Assembly: GCA_034926865.1 (NCBI GenBank)
Contig: JAYFQP010000009.1
Location: 1 to 64,000 of the forward strand
DNA length: 64,000 nucleotides
From: RGIG1902 sp034926865
GTDB taxonomy: Bacteria > Bacillota > Clostridia > Oscillospirales > Butyricicoccaceae
Direction: 5' to 3'
Below are positions 16,018-24,000 of the stretch, one piece after another (within the stretch, counting starts at the first letter, position 1; each line of letters begins with the position of its first letter). A program made the translations under genes and the position numbers. A model generated the notes under the pieces. It made no database searches and was not told the origin of the DNA. It saw only the letters and a list, made by a program, of their open reading frames with translations.

Positions 16018-16761
16018 TTATTTGGACGCATCCGTATTTTCGGCTTTCTTCAAGTCAGAGCGATACTTTGCATAGCTCACCATAACACATGAAGCAACCG
16101 CAATGGCCATACCCCAGCCGAACATATTGGGGAAAACCTTGTTGCACACAAACCAGACTGCAACCGCAACTACTACATACATAAGCACACCTGGGATGGC
16201 CTTGAGGCCGCCGCGGACACTTAGGTTCATGACCAGCATGCTGCCAAGCATGGAAACTACAACGAAGCTGAAGGCTGCAATTACAACCTCCGGCAGAACG
16301 GAGAGAATCCATTGCCCGGAAAGCACAATAATAAGAAGTATTACAAGATTGGCAATTACAGAAGACACAATTCCTACAATGGTTACAACCTGTCCTCTGG
16401 GGGTTGAGATATCGGCTTTCATATTTTTCTGAACAGTAGTAGCCACAGGGAATCTCATACCGCCCACATTACCTGACAAATATGCAATGTACGTGCCGGC
16501 ACTGCCCAGAACAGGCCAATATGCCTCCGGCTCGCTCAGCCACATTCCGATACCGATAGAAATGATGCCGGTAATACCGCCTAGATATGTGCTGAACGGA
16601 AGGGTATAGCCCTTAACAATAACGAAAAAGGCTACAGGCAGGAAGCTGAGGACCAATGCAAGAGCCATGGTCAGCCGCCCGATCTTGTGGACCTTGGGCA
16701 TAAAATTCACTCTGTAATCTTCTTCAGGAGAGTATACAGTTGTACTCTTTTTCTCATCCAT
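16018..16761 (-). CDS. Multi-pass membrane protein, probable transporter subunit
   Basis: About 247 residues with roughly six hydrophobic segments (for example LTMALALVLSFLPVAFFVIV and VILLIIVLSGQWILSVL) and charged ends. The longest frame starts at 16782, but AAGGAGG sits 11 bases before the later ATG giving MDEKKSTTVYSPEED, so I start there. It directly follows the DUF5058 gene and precedes the M19 dipeptidase. I do not recognise the family with certainty; with its partner it looks like a two-subunit permease for peptides or amino acids. Confidence 0.8.
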   Translation of the reverse strand: MDEKKSTTVYSPEEDYRVNFMPKVHKIGRLTMALALVLSFLPVAFFVIVKGYTLPFSTYLGGITGIISIGIGMWLSEPEAYWPVLGSAGTYIAYLSGNVGGMRFPVATTVQKNMKADISTPRGQVVTIVGIVSSVIANLVILLIIVLSGQWILSVLPEVVIAAFSFVVVSMLGSMLVMNLSVRGGLKAIPGVLMYVVVAVAVWFVCNKVFPNMFGWGMAIAVASCVMVSYAKYRSDLKKAENTDASK

Positions 16762-16785
16762 CGTGTTATTCCTCCTTATCAATCA

Positions 16786-17499
16786 TCAAACAGCCAGCAT
16801 GGCGACAGCTTGCCCAACAACCATGCCGCAAATCATGCCAACAGCTAAGCTGAAACTGCCCAGAATGGGCTTTCCGCTTTTTTGTGCAACTTTATCAAAC
16901 AGTATATAGCCAATAACCGCGCCGCCGATCGCGGCAACACTGGAAAAACTCTTGAAATAATCACAAAACATGTATCCCAGCAAGCCAAACATGGCGCTGG
17001 TTCCTACATAGGGCATGAAGGAAATCTTGGCCTTTTTGGCCTTGCTTTTCTCAACAAGAGTATCGAGGGGCTTCAGCATGATTATGGTATTCAAGAAGTA
17101 TGGCGCGGAGCCCAGAACCATACAGAAGATGCACATGGTGAAAATTGCTTCTGTAAATTCCGGAGTACCGAACTTTACTCCTGCGGCAGATACGCCTATG
17201 TTTGCCATAAGAAGTTCCCATCCAGGCGCTCCTATAACACCACAGCGCATAAATGTGCACGCGCCACCAACCATGGCAATTAGACTGAGCGCCACCACAA
17301 TGCTGGAAATAGATGGGCCGATTGCCGCGATAGCACCTGTCTGAACGGCACTTTTCAGTTCGTCCTGACGAAGAAGTTTGTTCTTCTTGTTGAAATTAAG
17401 CGCTAGTTTCAAAAAAAGAAACGATTGCACCAAGACCAACGAGATAAGAACTGCCGCGAAAACCCAGATTGTTCCGTTCATGTTTCTGACTGCATCCAT
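16786..17499 (-). CDS. DUF5058-like integral membrane protein
   Basis: 237 residues with about six to seven membrane segments. The first helix is followed by a conserved cytoplasmic stretch and GAIAAIGPSISSIVVALSLIA, a pattern I associate with DUF5058. The C-terminus is small-residue-rich (SLAVGMICGMVVGQAVAML). AGGAGG lies upstream of the ATG. It is the first gene of the minus-strand module, just after its promoter. Function is unproven; proximity to peptidases points to peptide or amino-acid transport. Confidence 0.75.
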   Translation of the reverse strand: MDAVRNMNGTIWVFAAVLISLVLVQSFLFLKLALNFNKKNKLLRQDELKSAVQTGAIAAIGPSISSIVVALSLIAMVGGACTFMRCGVIGAPGWELLMANIGVSAAGVKFGTPEFTEAIFTMCIFCMVLGSAPYFLNTIIMLKPLDTLVEKSKAKKAKISFMPYVGTSAMFGLLGYMFCDYFKSFSSVAAIGGAVIGYILFDKVAQKSGKPILGSFSLAVGMICGMVVGQAVAMLAV

Positions 17500-17562
17500 T
17501 TGACCGCTTCCTCCTAACTTGTATAGCTTTTTAATTGTTTAATTGCTATACTATATACCTAG

Positions 17563-17591
17563 AGAATACTCCTGGCTTAGTTAATTGTCAA
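17563..17591 (-). promoter_or_regulatory. Promoter of peptide-module operon
   Basis: Minus-strand TTGACA (17591-17586) and TATTCT (17568-17563) with 17-base spacing. Downstream, GTATAGC (17521-17527) and GCTATAC (17545-17551) form a 7-bp inverted repeat enclosing two TTTAATTG direct repeats, a possible operator for the adjacent MarR protein. Confidence 0.55.
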
Positions 17592-17675
17592 CAGTCATTT
17601 TGTCATATTATATATTTTTTTGGAATATTCTCCATTATATTATGTGTAATATTGTATTTATTTTGTTTAATTACT

Positions 17676-17726
17676 ATATGATAAAGGGTTTCGAAAAGCA
17701 TTGCTTTTCGAAACCCTTTATCATAT
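17676..17726. terminator. 51-base perfect palindrome, probable MarR-gene terminator
   Basis: A 25-base arm (17676-17700) is perfectly complementary to 17702-17726 around one central base. It starts 12 bases after the marR stop on the minus strand. It contains A-rich and T-rich segments (AAAGGGTTTCGAAAAG) but no clean terminal T-run, so its role as terminator is likely but not certain. Confidence 0.65.
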
Positions 17727-17738
17727 TTTCAGATATAT

Positions 17739-18218
17739 TCAATTCACGTCCCGAACGATATCCTCAGCATAGCCGCACCATGCTTTTAACACAAGAAATG
17801 CCTCCGAAATCTGTTGCTGTGTAAAATCCTGGCCGAGAAGAGCCACTGCCTTTTTCCAGTAAACCTCATCAAAATGCCTGTGAGCTGCATCGAGCATTTT
17901 CCCCTTTGGTGTCAGACGCAGAAGGACTTTTTTCTCGTCTCGGGAATCTGTGCGCCCCTCTACAAGGCCGTGCGAACGCAGCCTTTTCAGCATTTGGGAC
18001 ACGGCGCCCTTGGTTTTGAACCAGCTCCTGGCGAGTTCCGTAACTGTGCAGTCAGGGTGGTCTGCGATATATCCGATGGTATGCACTTCAATACTGCTGT
18101 ATTGTTCTCCGTTTCCATAGTCATTTCGCAGCCTGGAACCCAGCAGAATAACCCCTGCGTGCTCTAGAATATCAGACATTTCATACACAGAGATCAACTT
18201 AGAATCCGGTTTTTCCAT
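17739..18218 (-). CDS. MarR-family transcriptional regulator
   Basis: 159 residues with the winged-helix core of MarR: CTVTELARSWFKTKGAVSQMLKRL as recognition helix region, then GLVEGRTDSRDEKKVLLRLTPKG as the wing. Helices at both ends form the dimer interface. It lies upstream of and co-directional with the two-membrane-protein/dipeptidase/lyase run, separated by a long palindrome and a separate promoter, and probably controls that run. The ligand is unknown. Confidence 0.9.
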   Translation of the reverse strand: MEKPDSKLISVYEMSDILEHAGVILLGSRLRNDYGNGEQYSSIEVHTIGYIADHPDCTVTELARSWFKTKGAVSQMLKRLRSHGLVEGRTDSRDEKKVLLRLTPKGKMLDAAHRHFDEVYWKKAVALLGQDFTQQQISEAFLVLKAWCGYAEDIVRDVN

Positions 18219-18252
18219 TACACATCATCCAATCAAATTTTTATTCATACTA

Positions 18253-18282
18253 ATAATAAGCTTGTTCTCATTGATTTGTCAA
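18253..18282 (-). promoter_or_regulatory. Promoter of MarR gene
   Basis: Minus-strand TTGACA (18282-18277) and TATTAT (18258-18253), spacing 18. Confidence 0.6.
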
Positions 18283-18379
18283 TCTGAATCCAATCCATAG
18301 TTTTATAATAGGGTCTGGGAAATACCATTATTCTTTTATTATTATTCGCATAGAGGCTGTTACAAAGCACTATGGGTTT

Positions 18380-18432
18380 AAAAAGTCGATGTTTTAAAAG
18401 TGGTCGACTTTTTTGCTATTATATGATATAAT
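18380..18432 (+). promoter_or_regulatory. Inverted repeat and promoter before glycosyltransferase gene
   Basis: AAAAAGTCGA (18380-18389) and TCGACTTTTT (18404-18413) form a 10-bp inverted repeat. The right arm contains TCGACT (18404-18409), which is 17 bases before TATAAT (18427-18432), so the repeat overlaps a weak -35 box. It could be an operator or a terminator-like hairpin directly before a promoter. The rest of 18219-18530 shows no gene. Confidence 0.5.
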
Positions 18433-18530
18433 TGTAAAATAAAGGTATTTGTTTATATAAATAGTGGTTTGGAGTAAATGAACCATGCTGCGTTTGGGCA
18501 TGCGATTTTACAGAGAAAGGAGCTGATTGC

Positions 18531-19787
18531 TTGCAACAGAGTAATGAAATTAATGTGGGGATCGGGTTTGCAACAGGACGTAAAAGTTTTCAAAGAATAC
18601 TTAAAACCAATATTTATAATTGGCGTGAAAGCGGATTGACAAAAGAGAAAAGCATTCGTTTAAATCTTTTGGCGGCGTACGATCTGCACTATTCAAACAC
18701 AAAAGCAACGGACTATACTAATGTCAGCAAACAACTCCTGAATTTGATTGACGACACCTATTTTATTGGTAAAACAGCGATTCAAAAAGAGATTGATGAT
18801 TTGGTGCAGAAGAATGTTCTCAACAAGGCAGAAGCACGATTGGTTTTTGGAAGCGGATATGCGGCTAAACGAAATATCATATTGTATACGGCGCTGAAGA
18901 ACAATATGGATTATCTGGTTTTCCTTGATGATGACGAATATCCTGTTGCTGTAACCAATACCCGTTCCTCGGCTATTTGGGGAGGCCAGCATGTGCTGGC
19001 AACCCATTTGCGAAATATTGAGCACGCTGACATTACAAATGGACATCATTGCGGATATGTCTCTCCTATTCCATATATTGAGTTTAACGACGTCCTGACA
19101 GAGAATGATTTTCGCTTATTTATCGAAGCTATCAGTAATGATATTGTCAACTGGGATACCGTTCGATCCGTAATGAACAATGGCGGAGTTACGTATGCTG
19201 ATACCAAAATTTTGGTTAGTGATGACGCCGTGGAAGTTCAGGAAGTAAACCATACAAAGTTCATCTCCGGGGCGAATCTGTGTATTAATCTAACGAAGCC
19301 CGAGCGGGTCAGCCCATTTTATAATCCCCCAGGCGCACGTGGCGAAGATACATTTTTGAGCACATGCTTAAGCCAACGGAAAGTGCTGCGTGTGCCATGT
19401 TATGCTTTCCATGATGGGTTTTCTACCTATCATCATCTGATGGATGGCGTTCTTCCTATCAAATTAAAGTACATTACGGCTGATTCAGAGGAGGTAAGCA
19501 CAAGGTTTTACCTTGCTTGTATTGGCTGGATTCGGTATAAACCGCTGCTGCTGTATATTACACAGCGGGAGCATTATGAAGAAAAAATCAACGAGATGCG
19601 AGAGCGGCTTTCGGTCACGCTTCCCAAGGTTTGCGCCTATTTTGGGCGTGATGACTTCATGAATGTTGCCAAAGAGCTGGACCGATATGACAGAAACGTG
19701 AAAAAGCATTATCAGCAATTTCTTGAAACACAAGAGATTTGGGCAAGAATCTGCGGGTTTCTTGCGGACAGGCATACCGGTGAATAG
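18531..19787 (+). CDS. Glycosyltransferase-like protein (GT-A type)
   Basis: 418 residues. The central YLVFLDDDEYPV (residues 128-138) fits the metal-binding DxD site of GT-A glycosyltransferases, and RGEDTFLS with HDGFSTYHH fits a downstream acceptor/catalytic region. The N-terminal NVGIGFATGRKSFQRIL resembles a nucleotide-sugar binding strand. The start is TTG with AAAGGAG upstream. It is not next to other polysaccharide genes. Sugar and acceptor are unknown. The assignment rests mainly on the acidic motif and general layout. Confidence 0.6.
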   Translation: MQQSNEINVGIGFATGRKSFQRILKTNIYNWRESGLTKEKSIRLNLLAAYDLHYSNTKATDYTNVSKQLLNLIDDTYFIGKTAIQKEIDDLVQKNVLNKAEARLVFGSGYAAKRNIILYTALKNNMDYLVFLDDDEYPVAVTNTRSSAIWGGQHVLATHLRNIEHADITNGHHCGYVSPIPYIEFNDVLTENDFRLFIEAISNDIVNWDTVRSVMNNGGVTYADTKILVSDDAVEVQEVNHTKFISGANLCINLTKPERVSPFYNPPGARGEDTFLSTCLSQRKVLRVPCYAFHDGFSTYHHLMDGVLPIKLKYITADSEEVSTRFYLACIGWIRYKPLLLYITQREHYEEKINEMRERLSVTLPKVCAYFGRDDFMNVAKELDRYDRNVKKHYQQFLETQEIWARICGFLADRHTGE

Positions 19788-19917
19788 CGAAAAAATAAGC
19801 TTATCCCATATAATCCGGTCTTAATAATTGTTTAAATAAAACTTGCAAAGAGTGGTATTTTGGGTATAGCTTTATTCCTGCTTATTTCTCTCAGGCTGGC
19901 AGATTTATTTGGATATG

Positions 19918-19952
19918 AAGACATATCTTCCCCTAATAGGCGGGTATGTCTT
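19918..19952 (+). terminator. Hairpin after glycosyltransferase gene
   Basis: AAGACATA (19918-19925) pairs with TATGTCTT (19945-19952), followed by TGTTTTC. Its left side AAGACATATCTTCC is identical over 14 bases to the hairpin at 10292. It lies about 130 bases after the stop, between the glycosyltransferase-like and methyltransferase genes. Confidence 0.6.
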
Positions 19953-20011
19953 TGTTTTCTGAGAAATCTGCTGTTCTTAAGATTATTTACATTTAGCTGA
20001 AAGGAACTTTT

Positions 20012-20761
20012 ATGTCTAAGCAAAATATTTATGACAATGAAATCTTTTTTAATGGATACTGCAGCCTAAGGGAAAACGATGACAGCGCAAACAATCTGGA
20101 GGAAAAGCCTGCGATATTTTCAATGCTCGGTGACGTAAAAGGAAAGAGCGTTATTGACCTTGGCTGTGGGTACGGCGAGAATTGCAAAGCGTTTTCCGAA
20201 ATGGGAGCTGAGCGTATAGTAGGTATTGATATTTCTCGGAAGATGCTTGAACTCGCCAAAAAAGAGAACTGTGCTCAAAACATACATTATTTGAATATGC
20301 CCATGGAAAACATCAGATCCCTCGATGATAAGTTCGACATTGCCGTCAGTTCATTAGCTTTGCACTATATTAGGGGTTATGACGAGTTGATATATGATGT
20401 ATTTTCTTTGTTGAAGCCTGGTGGGATATTTTTGTTTTCACAGGAACACCCGCTGACTACCGCCCCTGTTGACGGAGCAAAATGGATAAAAAACGAAGAT
20501 GGAAGTGTAGATCACTATCGACTGGCAGACTATGCGCGAGCAGGTGAAAGGAAAGTAACCTGGTTTGTTGATGATGTAGTTAAATACCATAGAACTTTTT
20601 CTCAGTTAATAAATGGGCTTGTTCGTTCGGGTTTTGTAATTCTGGAAATGGAAGAGCCGGTGGCTTCACAAGAAACCATACAAAGATTGCCACAGTATGG
20701 CAAAGATTTGCATAAGCCGAATTTCCTGATGATCAAAGCAAAAAAGCTGTCATCCGTATAA
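20012..20761 (+). CDS. Class I SAM-dependent methyltransferase
   Basis: 249 residues. Motif I is KSVIDLGCGYGENCKAF (about residues 47-63), motif II includes RIVGIDISRKMLELA, and AVSSLALHYI is the post-motif region. PGGIFLFSQEHP marks the usual motif III loop. Small-molecule methyltransferases of this pattern are common and the substrate is not predictable. AAAGGAAC lies before the ATG. It is a single-gene unit ending at a convergent terminator. Confidence 0.88.
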   Translation: MSKQNIYDNEIFFNGYCSLRENDDSANNLEEKPAIFSMLGDVKGKSVIDLGCGYGENCKAFSEMGAERIVGIDISRKMLELAKKENCAQNIHYLNMPMENIRSLDDKFDIAVSSLALHYIRGYDELIYDVFSLLKPGGIFLFSQEHPLTTAPVDGAKWIKNEDGSVDHYRLADYARAGERKVTWFVDDVVKYHRTFSQLINGLVRSGFVILEMEEPVASQETIQRLPQYGKDLHKPNFLMIKAKKLSSV

Positions 20762-20870
20762 ATAGCAGGCTTGCGGCACAACTTCAGTGAAAATAGACGA
20801 TACCCCCAATAAATGCACCGAGTTTTAACTTGCAGGCAGTATGATCAGCCTCGTTTCCGATAATATATCA

Positions 20871-20899
20871 CAGCCCCGGCGTCATCGGCGCCGGGGCTG
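20871..20899. terminator. Bidirectional terminator
   Basis: CAGCCCCGGCG (20871-20881) and CGCCGGGGCTG (20889-20899) form a perfect 11-bp stem between two convergent genes, followed by TATCTTTATTT. Confidence 0.85.
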
Positions 20900-20908
20900 T
20901 ATCTTTAT

Positions 20909-21667
20909 TTATTTTGTTACCAGGCTAAACCAAATGCCGCCTGCACCGGTATAGTCTGCGCCATAGCAGACCTTAGGAGCTGTATCTGTCTTGTCCACGA
21001 GGAACGTAACATAACCCTCCAGGGTGCCGCCTGCAAACACAGAGCTGCTAAACTCAGGCGTTGGCTCGACAGTACTCTCAAAAGGATATTTGACATTACC
21101 TGCTGAATAAGCGTCAAAATCATATTCCGAAAAATTTACCGGCCTATCTGTAGTTATAGAATCAACCGTTGCCTTTACTTTTGCAAGAATATATTCTTTT
21201 CCATCTCCAGGCGCGGAGTTAAACATATTTGCGGCCTTAATTTCTGCCCATGCGGCGCCTCCGCGAGTTATTTCTGTTAGCGACATAGTGACTGTGTATT
21301 TGTAAGATATTTCGTTAACCGTGACTGTTTGAGCGGTGTTGATTGGGGCGGGGTTTTGCCTATTATAGCTGCCGGAAGAGTTGTTGCTGCCGATGATTAC
21401 AGTCCTCGTTGTATCATCCCATGCGATCTCTTTTCCAAAAGCCTGAGACACAGCACGGACCGGGACATAAGTTGTGCCGTTGTACTCAAAAACATCTACG
21501 GCATTTCCGTTGGCGTCCTTGGGCACAAAACTGGTTCCGTCAAGTATAAGTTTAACTCCGCCGTTAACGCTGATGGTTTGCGCCGCTGCAAGGGCGGTTA
21601 CTGATAGGGCAATCAATAACGCCGCTGTTAGCAGTCCCGTAATAAAGCCTTTTGTTCGTTCTGTCAT
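20909..21667 (-). CDS. Secreted stalk-domain (copper amine oxidase N-type) protein
   Basis: About 252 residues. A signal peptide (KGFITGLLTAALLIALSVTA) is followed by a copper amine oxidase N-terminal-like domain: GGVKLILDGTSFVPKDANGN, YVPVRAVSQAFGKEIAWD and TRTVIIG. Despite the name, this domain is a common surface stalk in Firmicutes and has no enzyme site. The C-terminal half looks like a DUF4352-type Ig-like domain (KEYILAKVKATVDSI). The start chosen is the ATG giving MTERTKGF, with GGAGAG 6 bases upstream, rather than the frame's first ATG at 21685. It is likely exported and cell-wall associated. Confidence 0.82.
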   Translation of the reverse strand: MTERTKGFITGLLTAALLIALSVTALAAAQTISVNGGVKLILDGTSFVPKDANGNAVDVFEYNGTTYVPVRAVSQAFGKEIAWDDTTRTVIIGSNNSSGSYNRQNPAPINTAQTVTVNEISYKYTVTMSLTEITRGGAAWAEIKAANMFNSAPGDGKEYILAKVKATVDSITTDRPVNFSEYDFDAYSAGNVKYPFESTVEPTPEFSSSVFAGGTLEGYVTFLVDKTDTAPKVCYGADYTGAGGIWFSLVTK

Positions 21668-21848
21668 TTTTGTCTCTCCAATCATTTATTTTTACCGTCC
21701 TTCCAACGGCTGGGTACTACACAAAGCGTTTTTTGACAGCGGTATACGGCTTATTGTGAGGCATTCCGTTACGGTTGCCGCCATGCGAACAGTAGGCACG
21801 CCATATAGTCAGGCGTGCCTATATAACCCAGGTACAGATTTTGTTTTT

Positions 21849-22051
21849 ATGCTTTTGCCGCACATTAAGCGCGCAGAGAGATTATACAACCGTTTGTCAG
21901 GCAGCGACACAGTTAACGAGAAAAATTCGCCGGCCATAGATTATGATACCGACCGACTCAGGATGGATTAGATCCATGAAAAAATCGATGCTGTTATGTG
22001 CGATGACGAAGATATTACGAAGATATCAGCGCAATATTATAAAGCCATAAA
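21849..22051 (+). pseudogene. Decayed phage-type regulator-like ORF
   Basis: From ATG 21849 the frame reads LLPHIKRAERLYNRLSGSD, then SPAIDYDTDR, and stops at TAG 21969-21971. The same frame continues sensibly as IHEKIDAVMCDDEDITKIS and runs to the end of the convergent XRE gene. The pattern resembles the N-terminal part of small phage/plasmid sigma-like regulators, but I am not sure of the family. No intact start region with ribosome site is seen. The rest of 21668-22051 holds only a 10-bp hairpin at 21793-21821. Confidence 0.4.
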
Positions 22052-22414
22052 TTACTGTTTCTCGCCTTTGCCGCGTTCTCTTTGTTTTATAAATTGAGCA
22101 AAGCGCTTTACCTCATCATACATTTCATCGGTGATCATTCCATCGCCGCCGAATAATGCAAACTTAAAATCTTCTTCAGTCATCTTGAGCTCGTCATTCT
22201 TGGCGGGCGCTTTTTGTGGTTCATTGTCAAGCAGATAATCTGTAGAAACATTAAAATAAGCGGCAATTAGTTTCAGCTTTTCCGCCGATGGTTTTTGATC
22301 CCTGTTTTTCCATTGGGATATTAATCCGGTAGATATACCGGTAGCCCGCGCCAAATCTGCTTGTGTCATGTGATTTTCATTTAGCAATAACATGATCCTG
22401 TCAAAAGTATCCAT
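22052..22414 (-). CDS. Phage-type XRE/CI-like repressor
   Basis: About 120 residues. The N-terminal helix-turn-helix is IMLLLNENHMTQADLARATGIS followed by TGLISQWKNRDQKPSAEKL and AAYFNVSTDYLLDNE. The C-terminal part (EDFKFALFGGDGMITDEMYDEVKRFAQFIKQR) is typical of small repressors in phage and integrative elements. GAGGGTG upstream favours the ATG giving MDTFDRIM over the frame's first codon at 22423. The upstream region holds a cluster of CTTAG-type palindromes, so it probably represses itself and a divergent transcript. Confidence 0.88.
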   Translation of the reverse strand: MDTFDRIMLLLNENHMTQADLARATGISTGLISQWKNRDQKPSAEKLKLIAAYFNVSTDYLLDNEPQKAPAKNDELKMTEEDFKFALFGGDGMITDEMYDEVKRFAQFIKQRERGKGEKQ

Positions 22415-22449
22415 AAAAATCACCCTCTGCTTGGCATATATCTACAAAA

Positions 22450-22527
22450 CTTAGAAAACTAATAACAAGTAAAGAAAACTTACTTACAGTTCTTAACTTT
22501 TCGATCGAATTAACTTAGCAAACTAAG
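22450..22527. promoter_or_regulatory. Operator cluster for XRE repressor
   Basis: Three related palindromes: CTTAG-AAAA-CTAA (22450-22462), AGTAA-AGAAAAC-TTACT (22468-22484) and CTTAG-CAAA-CTAAG (22514-22527). Such spaced repeats upstream of a CI-like gene are typical operator sets. The remaining part up to 22721 contains a 9-bp inverted repeat (GGTTTGGAA 22647-22655, TTCCAAACC 22675-22683) and no clear gene. Confidence 0.6.
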
Positions 22528-22721
22528 AATAGCACAAAACCAAATCAAACACAAGCGGAAAATGTGTCACCAAATCTAACAGCCGGAGGGCGATATTGCC
22601 AAAGTATTGGAAAAATGGTAATATGAACCAAAGAGAGGCATTGAGCGGTTTGGAAAACATAACATTTCATATTGTTCCAAACCAAATACAAGGAAAGATG
22701 TATAGTTGGAGGAAGAAAATT

Positions 22722-23363
22722 ATGAAAAATCGAAGCTTTGCAATTTTATTGGTGATTTGTATAATCATTGGAATTACGGGGTGCGGCGCCAAAAGAGAGT
22801 CAGCTGAAACAGTGGTGGGAAAAGCGCTCGACGCAGCAAAGGAATATGACACTGAAGCGATCAGTAAATATTGGGAAAATGACGATCTTGGCAGCGATTC
22901 GGACGATGAACTGGGAGAAGAAACTGTAAAAGCAATTTTGGGCGGAATAACCTATGAAATTGTTGATTCAAAGGAAACAGAAGATACTGCAACAGTTGAA
23001 GTTAAAATCTCCAATGTCGATATGAGCAATATCTTGACACAAGCTGTCGCGGATGTATTTCCCACTTTGCTTGCAGAAGCCTTTAAGCCTCAGGCTGAAC
23101 AAATGACCGAAGAAGAGTCGAATAAACTTTTTTCGGATAAATTAACTGAGCTGTTACAGCGCTCGGATAATCAGCAGGTAACAAAAACTGTAACCGTTGA
23201 GCTAACGCTTCAAGATGATGCATGGGTAATCAGCGGTGAGAATGATGATGCTTTTGATGCTATGCTGGGAGGGGTACATTCTTTTGCTGAAGCTATGGCC
23301 CAGGCATTTTCAGGGGATGTCGGAGGAGACAGCAGCAAAAACGTAGCGAAAACAACACCATAG
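22722..23363 (+). CDS. Lipoprotein, DUF4878/DUF5105-like
   Basis: 213 residues from the ATG at 22722, which has GGAGGAAG 5-10 bases upstream; the frame is open further upstream but without a ribosome site. The signal sequence FAILLVICIIIGITGCG has a lipobox ending at Cys. The mature part starts SAETVVGKALDAAKEYDTEAISKYW, the NTF2-like lead typical of lipoproteins with DUF4878/DUF5105 domains, and ends acidic and low-complexity. It probably sits on the outer face of the membrane. It is a single gene followed by a terminator. Confidence 0.75.
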   Translation: MKNRSFAILLVICIIIGITGCGAKRESAETVVGKALDAAKEYDTEAISKYWENDDLGSDSDDELGEETVKAILGGITYEIVDSKETEDTATVEVKISNVDMSNILTQAVADVFPTLLAEAFKPQAEQMTEEESNKLFSDKLTELLQRSDNQQVTKTVTVELTLQDDAWVISGENDDAFDAMLGGVHSFAEAMAQAFSGDVGGDSSKNVAKTTP

Positions 23364-23443
23364 TTTTCAGCAGATGATTATATGGGGCATGCATATTTCT
23401 GATAAGTATGACAATATAAAATAGAATACCAGTTAACGGAAAA

Positions 23444-23475
23444 AGCGTCTTCCAAAAATAAGGAGGGCGCTTTTT
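23444..23475 (+). terminator. Terminator after lipoprotein gene
   Basis: AGCGTCTTCC (23444-23453) pairs with GGAGGGCGCT (23462-23471) using two G-T pairs, then TTTTT, with AAAA before it. Confidence 0.75.
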
Positions 23476-23549
23476 GCATGCGAATTATTTAGCAGGCATA
23501 AAGATATGAACAAAGGTACATGTGGGAAAAGTACATCGCATAGGAAGCA

Positions 23550-23786
23550 CAGGGGTTGGGAGTGCGCGATGAAAAATTAGACCGAAGTATCCACTCAAGT
23601 GTGGGTGCTTTTAAGCCTCAATACATCAAAAGATTGTCTGAGTATAATAAATGGCTGTCGGAATAAATTGCAGGGCTGAACGATAAAAATGTCCGAGGTC
23701 ATGATCTTATTTGGTCGCACGAGGCAAAGCAAGACGCTCGGATTGATGCCTGCGACAAGCGCATAACACTTATTGAGAATCTGTAA
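23550..23786 (+). pseudogene. Decayed small ORF with in-frame stop
   Basis: One frame reads GVRDEKLDRSIHSSVGAFKP, then YIKRLSEYNKWLSE, meets TAA at 23664-23666, and continues as IAGLNDKNVRGHDLIWSHEA to a second stop at 23784-23786, ten bases before a strong terminator. The coherent, hydrophilic reading on both sides of the stop suggests a gene of about 80 codons broken by a nonsense change. I do not recognise the family; the style fits small proteins of mobile elements. Confidence 0.4.
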
Positions 23787-23796
23787 AAAAACACAT

Positions 23797-23828
23797 GGCG
23801 GAGGGAATGAATCCCTCCGCCTTTTTTG
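23797..23828 (+). terminator. Terminator after decayed ORF
   Basis: GGCGGAGGGA (23797-23806) and TCCCTCCGCC (23812-23821) form a perfect 10-bp stem followed by TTTTTTG. Confidence 0.92.
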
Positions 23829-23926
23829 TTTTATATTAAGCTGAAGTGAAACTTTGTGCAATTTCCTATACACAAGGGGAGAACGGATCATTTTACCGGA
23901 ACATTCTAGATGACATACAAAACCTG

Positions 23927-23955
23927 TTGTTATAGCGTAACTAAAATGGTATAAT
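23927..23955 (+). promoter_or_regulatory. Promoter for ABC-2 exporter genes
   Basis: TTGTTA (23927-23932) and TATAAT (23950-23955), spacing 17, with TGG before the -10 box. Confidence 0.75.
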
Positions 23956-24000
23956 TCCAAATATAGTAATATCAGTATGTTTTTAGGGGGAGGCGCTTTT

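Noticed and set aside
17676..17726. Palindrome as a transposon end or MITE
   Set aside because: No target-site duplication or second copy of the arm was seen in the window, and its place just after marR fits a terminator.
21474..21848. N-terminal part of a 165-residue + strand ORF as a real gene
   Set aside because: The first part is antisense to the signal peptide and stalk domain of the secreted protein; only the later part (21849 on) reads like a former gene.
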